Shown piece by piece: positions 5,840 to 6,927 of a DNA stretch of 6,927 bases. The stretch comes from Sulfurovum sp. GTDB lineage: Bacteria; Campylobacterota; Campylobacteria; Campylobacterales; Sulfurovaceae. Numbering within the stretch: position 1 is the stretch's first letter; every line of letters begins with the position of its first letter. The translations under genes and the position numbers were made by a program. Location of the stretch: assembly GCA_030634925.1 (NCBI GenBank), contig DAOVZV010000056.1:1-6927 (forward strand). Direction: 5' to 3'. A model generated the notes under the pieces. It was not told where the DNA came from. It worked only from the letters and a program-made list of their open reading frames with translations, and ran no database searches.

Positions 5840-6927
5840 AAAATTATTATTATAATTATGGCTATTCTTGCTACTTATGCTATATTCTCTACCCTTTTTC
5901 ACGATACTGTGCTTGTCGGAGGGATTGGTAATGCTATTGGAGAGACCAATCTATTTTTGTTTGGGTATCTATCTTATATCAATATATTGATAATGTTTTA
6001 TCCTCTTTATCAGCTATATGCCAATCCAAAGCTAAGAAAAGATATAGATTTTTATCTAGGTTGGACTCTTATGTATATAGCTCTGATACTATTTATGTCA
6101 CTGGTTCTTGACCCTATCAATGTAGGCTTTATCGGAACACAAATATCAGAGACTCTATCACCTTTTATCGGTAAGGCTGGGATGTGGCTGTTCTTTTTGA
6201 TGATTGTTACTCTCTCTTTGCTTTTCATTATTGATGATGATTTTGAGTTCAAGCTTGATTTTGACTTTGACCTATTGATGTACAAGCTTGGACGGTTTTG
6301 GCGTTCTATCTCTATGGCTGATGTCAAATCTATGATATTTGTGATAGTAGATAGTATCAAAGTATTATCCAAGAAAGTATTCAAAAGTCACTTTTCATCT
6401 CCACGGATAGAAGATGGTATGATGCCACAATGGGATAGAAGAGATGAAAGAAGAGAAGAGGAGTATTATAATCCTCCTCCTCCACAACAACCAATACGGA
6501 CAAAGCCTAAAGTAAATGTAAAACCAAAACCAATAGTAGAAGAAGAGTTTATTATTGATGAGGTAATGGAAGTAGAGGAGGTTGAAGAGACTTATATCGC
6601 TCCACCATCCTCTCCACCACCTGCACCTGTGGAGATAGTAGAAGAGTTGGAAGAGAACTCTAAACTGATGGCAAATATGGATAAAGGTACTATCTCAAAG
6701 CCTAGTAATTTCAAGCTACCAAGGATAGAGTTTCTGAAAAAAGCACCAAGAATAAAGAAGAGAGTAGATGAAGAAGAGATAGACAAAAAGATAGAAGAGT
6801 TGCTATCTAAGTTAAATCATTTCAAAGTAGCAGGTGATGTAGTGCGTACTTATAGTGGTCCACTAGTGACTACTTTTGAGTTCAAACCTGCACCAAATGT
6901 CAAAATATCGAGGATTTTGAACTTACA
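5837..6927 (+). CDS. ftsK: DNA translocase FtsK, N-terminal part (3' end outside window)
   Basis: FtsK is a septal membrane protein that helps build the divisome and pumps DNA to clear the terminus and aid dimer resolution. The frame runs without a stop from TTG 5837 to the window edge (363 codons plus 2 bases). Visible order: four TM segments (~3-22, 38-60, 72-91, 117-133); a short acidic patch DDDFEFKLDFDFD (133-145); a cytosolic linker (~185-310) rich in charged residues and proline (PPPPQQP at 213-219, PPSSPPPAP at 256-264); and the start of the FtsK alpha domain (~315-363) with ELLSKLNHFKVAGDVVRTYS, GPLVTTFEFKPAPNVKISRI, matching the usual GPxVTxxEFxPAPGVKxSKI. The Walker-motor and gamma domains lie beyond the edge. 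The ~125-residue linker is far shorter than E. coli's. The gene is probably transcribed from the promoter just upstream. SpoIIIE/SftA-like relatives are the alternative name, but four N-terminal TMs plus this phylum favour FtsK. Confidence 0.93.
   Translation, partial: MKIIIIIMAILATYAIFSTLFHDTVLVGGIGNAIGETNLFLFGYLSYINILIMFYPLYQLYANPKLRKDIDFYLGWTLMYIALILFMSLVLDPINVGFIGTQISETLSPFIGKAGMWLFFLMIVTLSLLFIIDDDFEFKLDFDFDLLMYKLGRFWRSISMADVKSMIFVIVDSIKVLSKKVFKSHFSSPRIEDGMMPQWDRRDERREEEYYNPPPPQQPIRTKPKVNVKPKPIVEEEFIIDEVMEVEEVEETYIAPPSSPPPAPVEIVEELEENSKLMANMDKGTISKPSNFKLPRIEFLKKAPRIKKRVDEEEIDKKIEELLSKLNHFKVAGDVVRTYSGPLVTTFEFKPAPNVKISRILNL

Noticed and set aside
6052..6384. 110-codon minus-strand open frame in the right part
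   Set aside because: It lies opposite the open ftsK frame, has biased low-information composition and no family features.

Overview
The window is an AT-rich stretch of bacterial chromosome. It most likely comes from a Campylobacterota (epsilonproteobacterial) species of the Sulfurimonas/Sulfurovum/Arcobacter kind. This is inferred from the low GC, the C-terminal tail type of the SecA, the secA-lolC/E-type permease pair (also adjacent in Helicobacter pylori), the single-PDZ RseP, and a 7TM-DISM diguanylate cyclase of a type common in free-living members of the group. The genus cannot be fixed from the sequence alone.

Layout: (1) 1-909, +, the last ~300 codons of secA, cut by the left edge. 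(2) 909-2126, +, a LolC/LolE/LolF-family lipoprotein-release permease whose ATG overlaps the secA stop (TAATG). (3) A 28-bp gap between convergent genes, with a hairpin over its left half. (4) 2155-2841, -, a YggS/PLPBP-family PLP-binding protein, and 2844-3899, -, an RseP-type site-2 protease. These two form a tight operon read right to left, 2 nt apart. (5) 3900-4032, a divergent intergenic region with one extended -10 promoter candidate on each strand. (6) 4033-5772, +, a membrane diguanylate cyclase (signal peptide, 7TMR-DISMED2, seven TM segments, coiled coil, GGEEF domain with an intact I-site). (7) 5773-5836, a short promoter-bearing gap. (8) 5837-6927, +, the N-terminal 363 codons of an FtsK/SpoIIIE-type DNA translocase, starting at TTG and cut by the right edge. 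An ATG-to-stop scan would miss it.

The genes share an envelope theme. SecA drives preprotein export. The LolC/E-type permease extracts lipoproteins from the inner membrane. RseP cuts substrates inside the membrane. The diguanylate cyclase turns an envelope or periplasmic signal into c-di-GMP. FtsK links division to chromosome segregation. YggS is a PLP-homeostasis housekeeping protein that shares a transcript with rseP. All genes look intact. I saw no mobile element, CRISPR array, tRNA or rRNA, and no evidence for a new biological system: this reads as an ordinary core-genome segment. The more useful observations concern start sites, translational coupling, promoters and one regulatory gene of unknown ligand.
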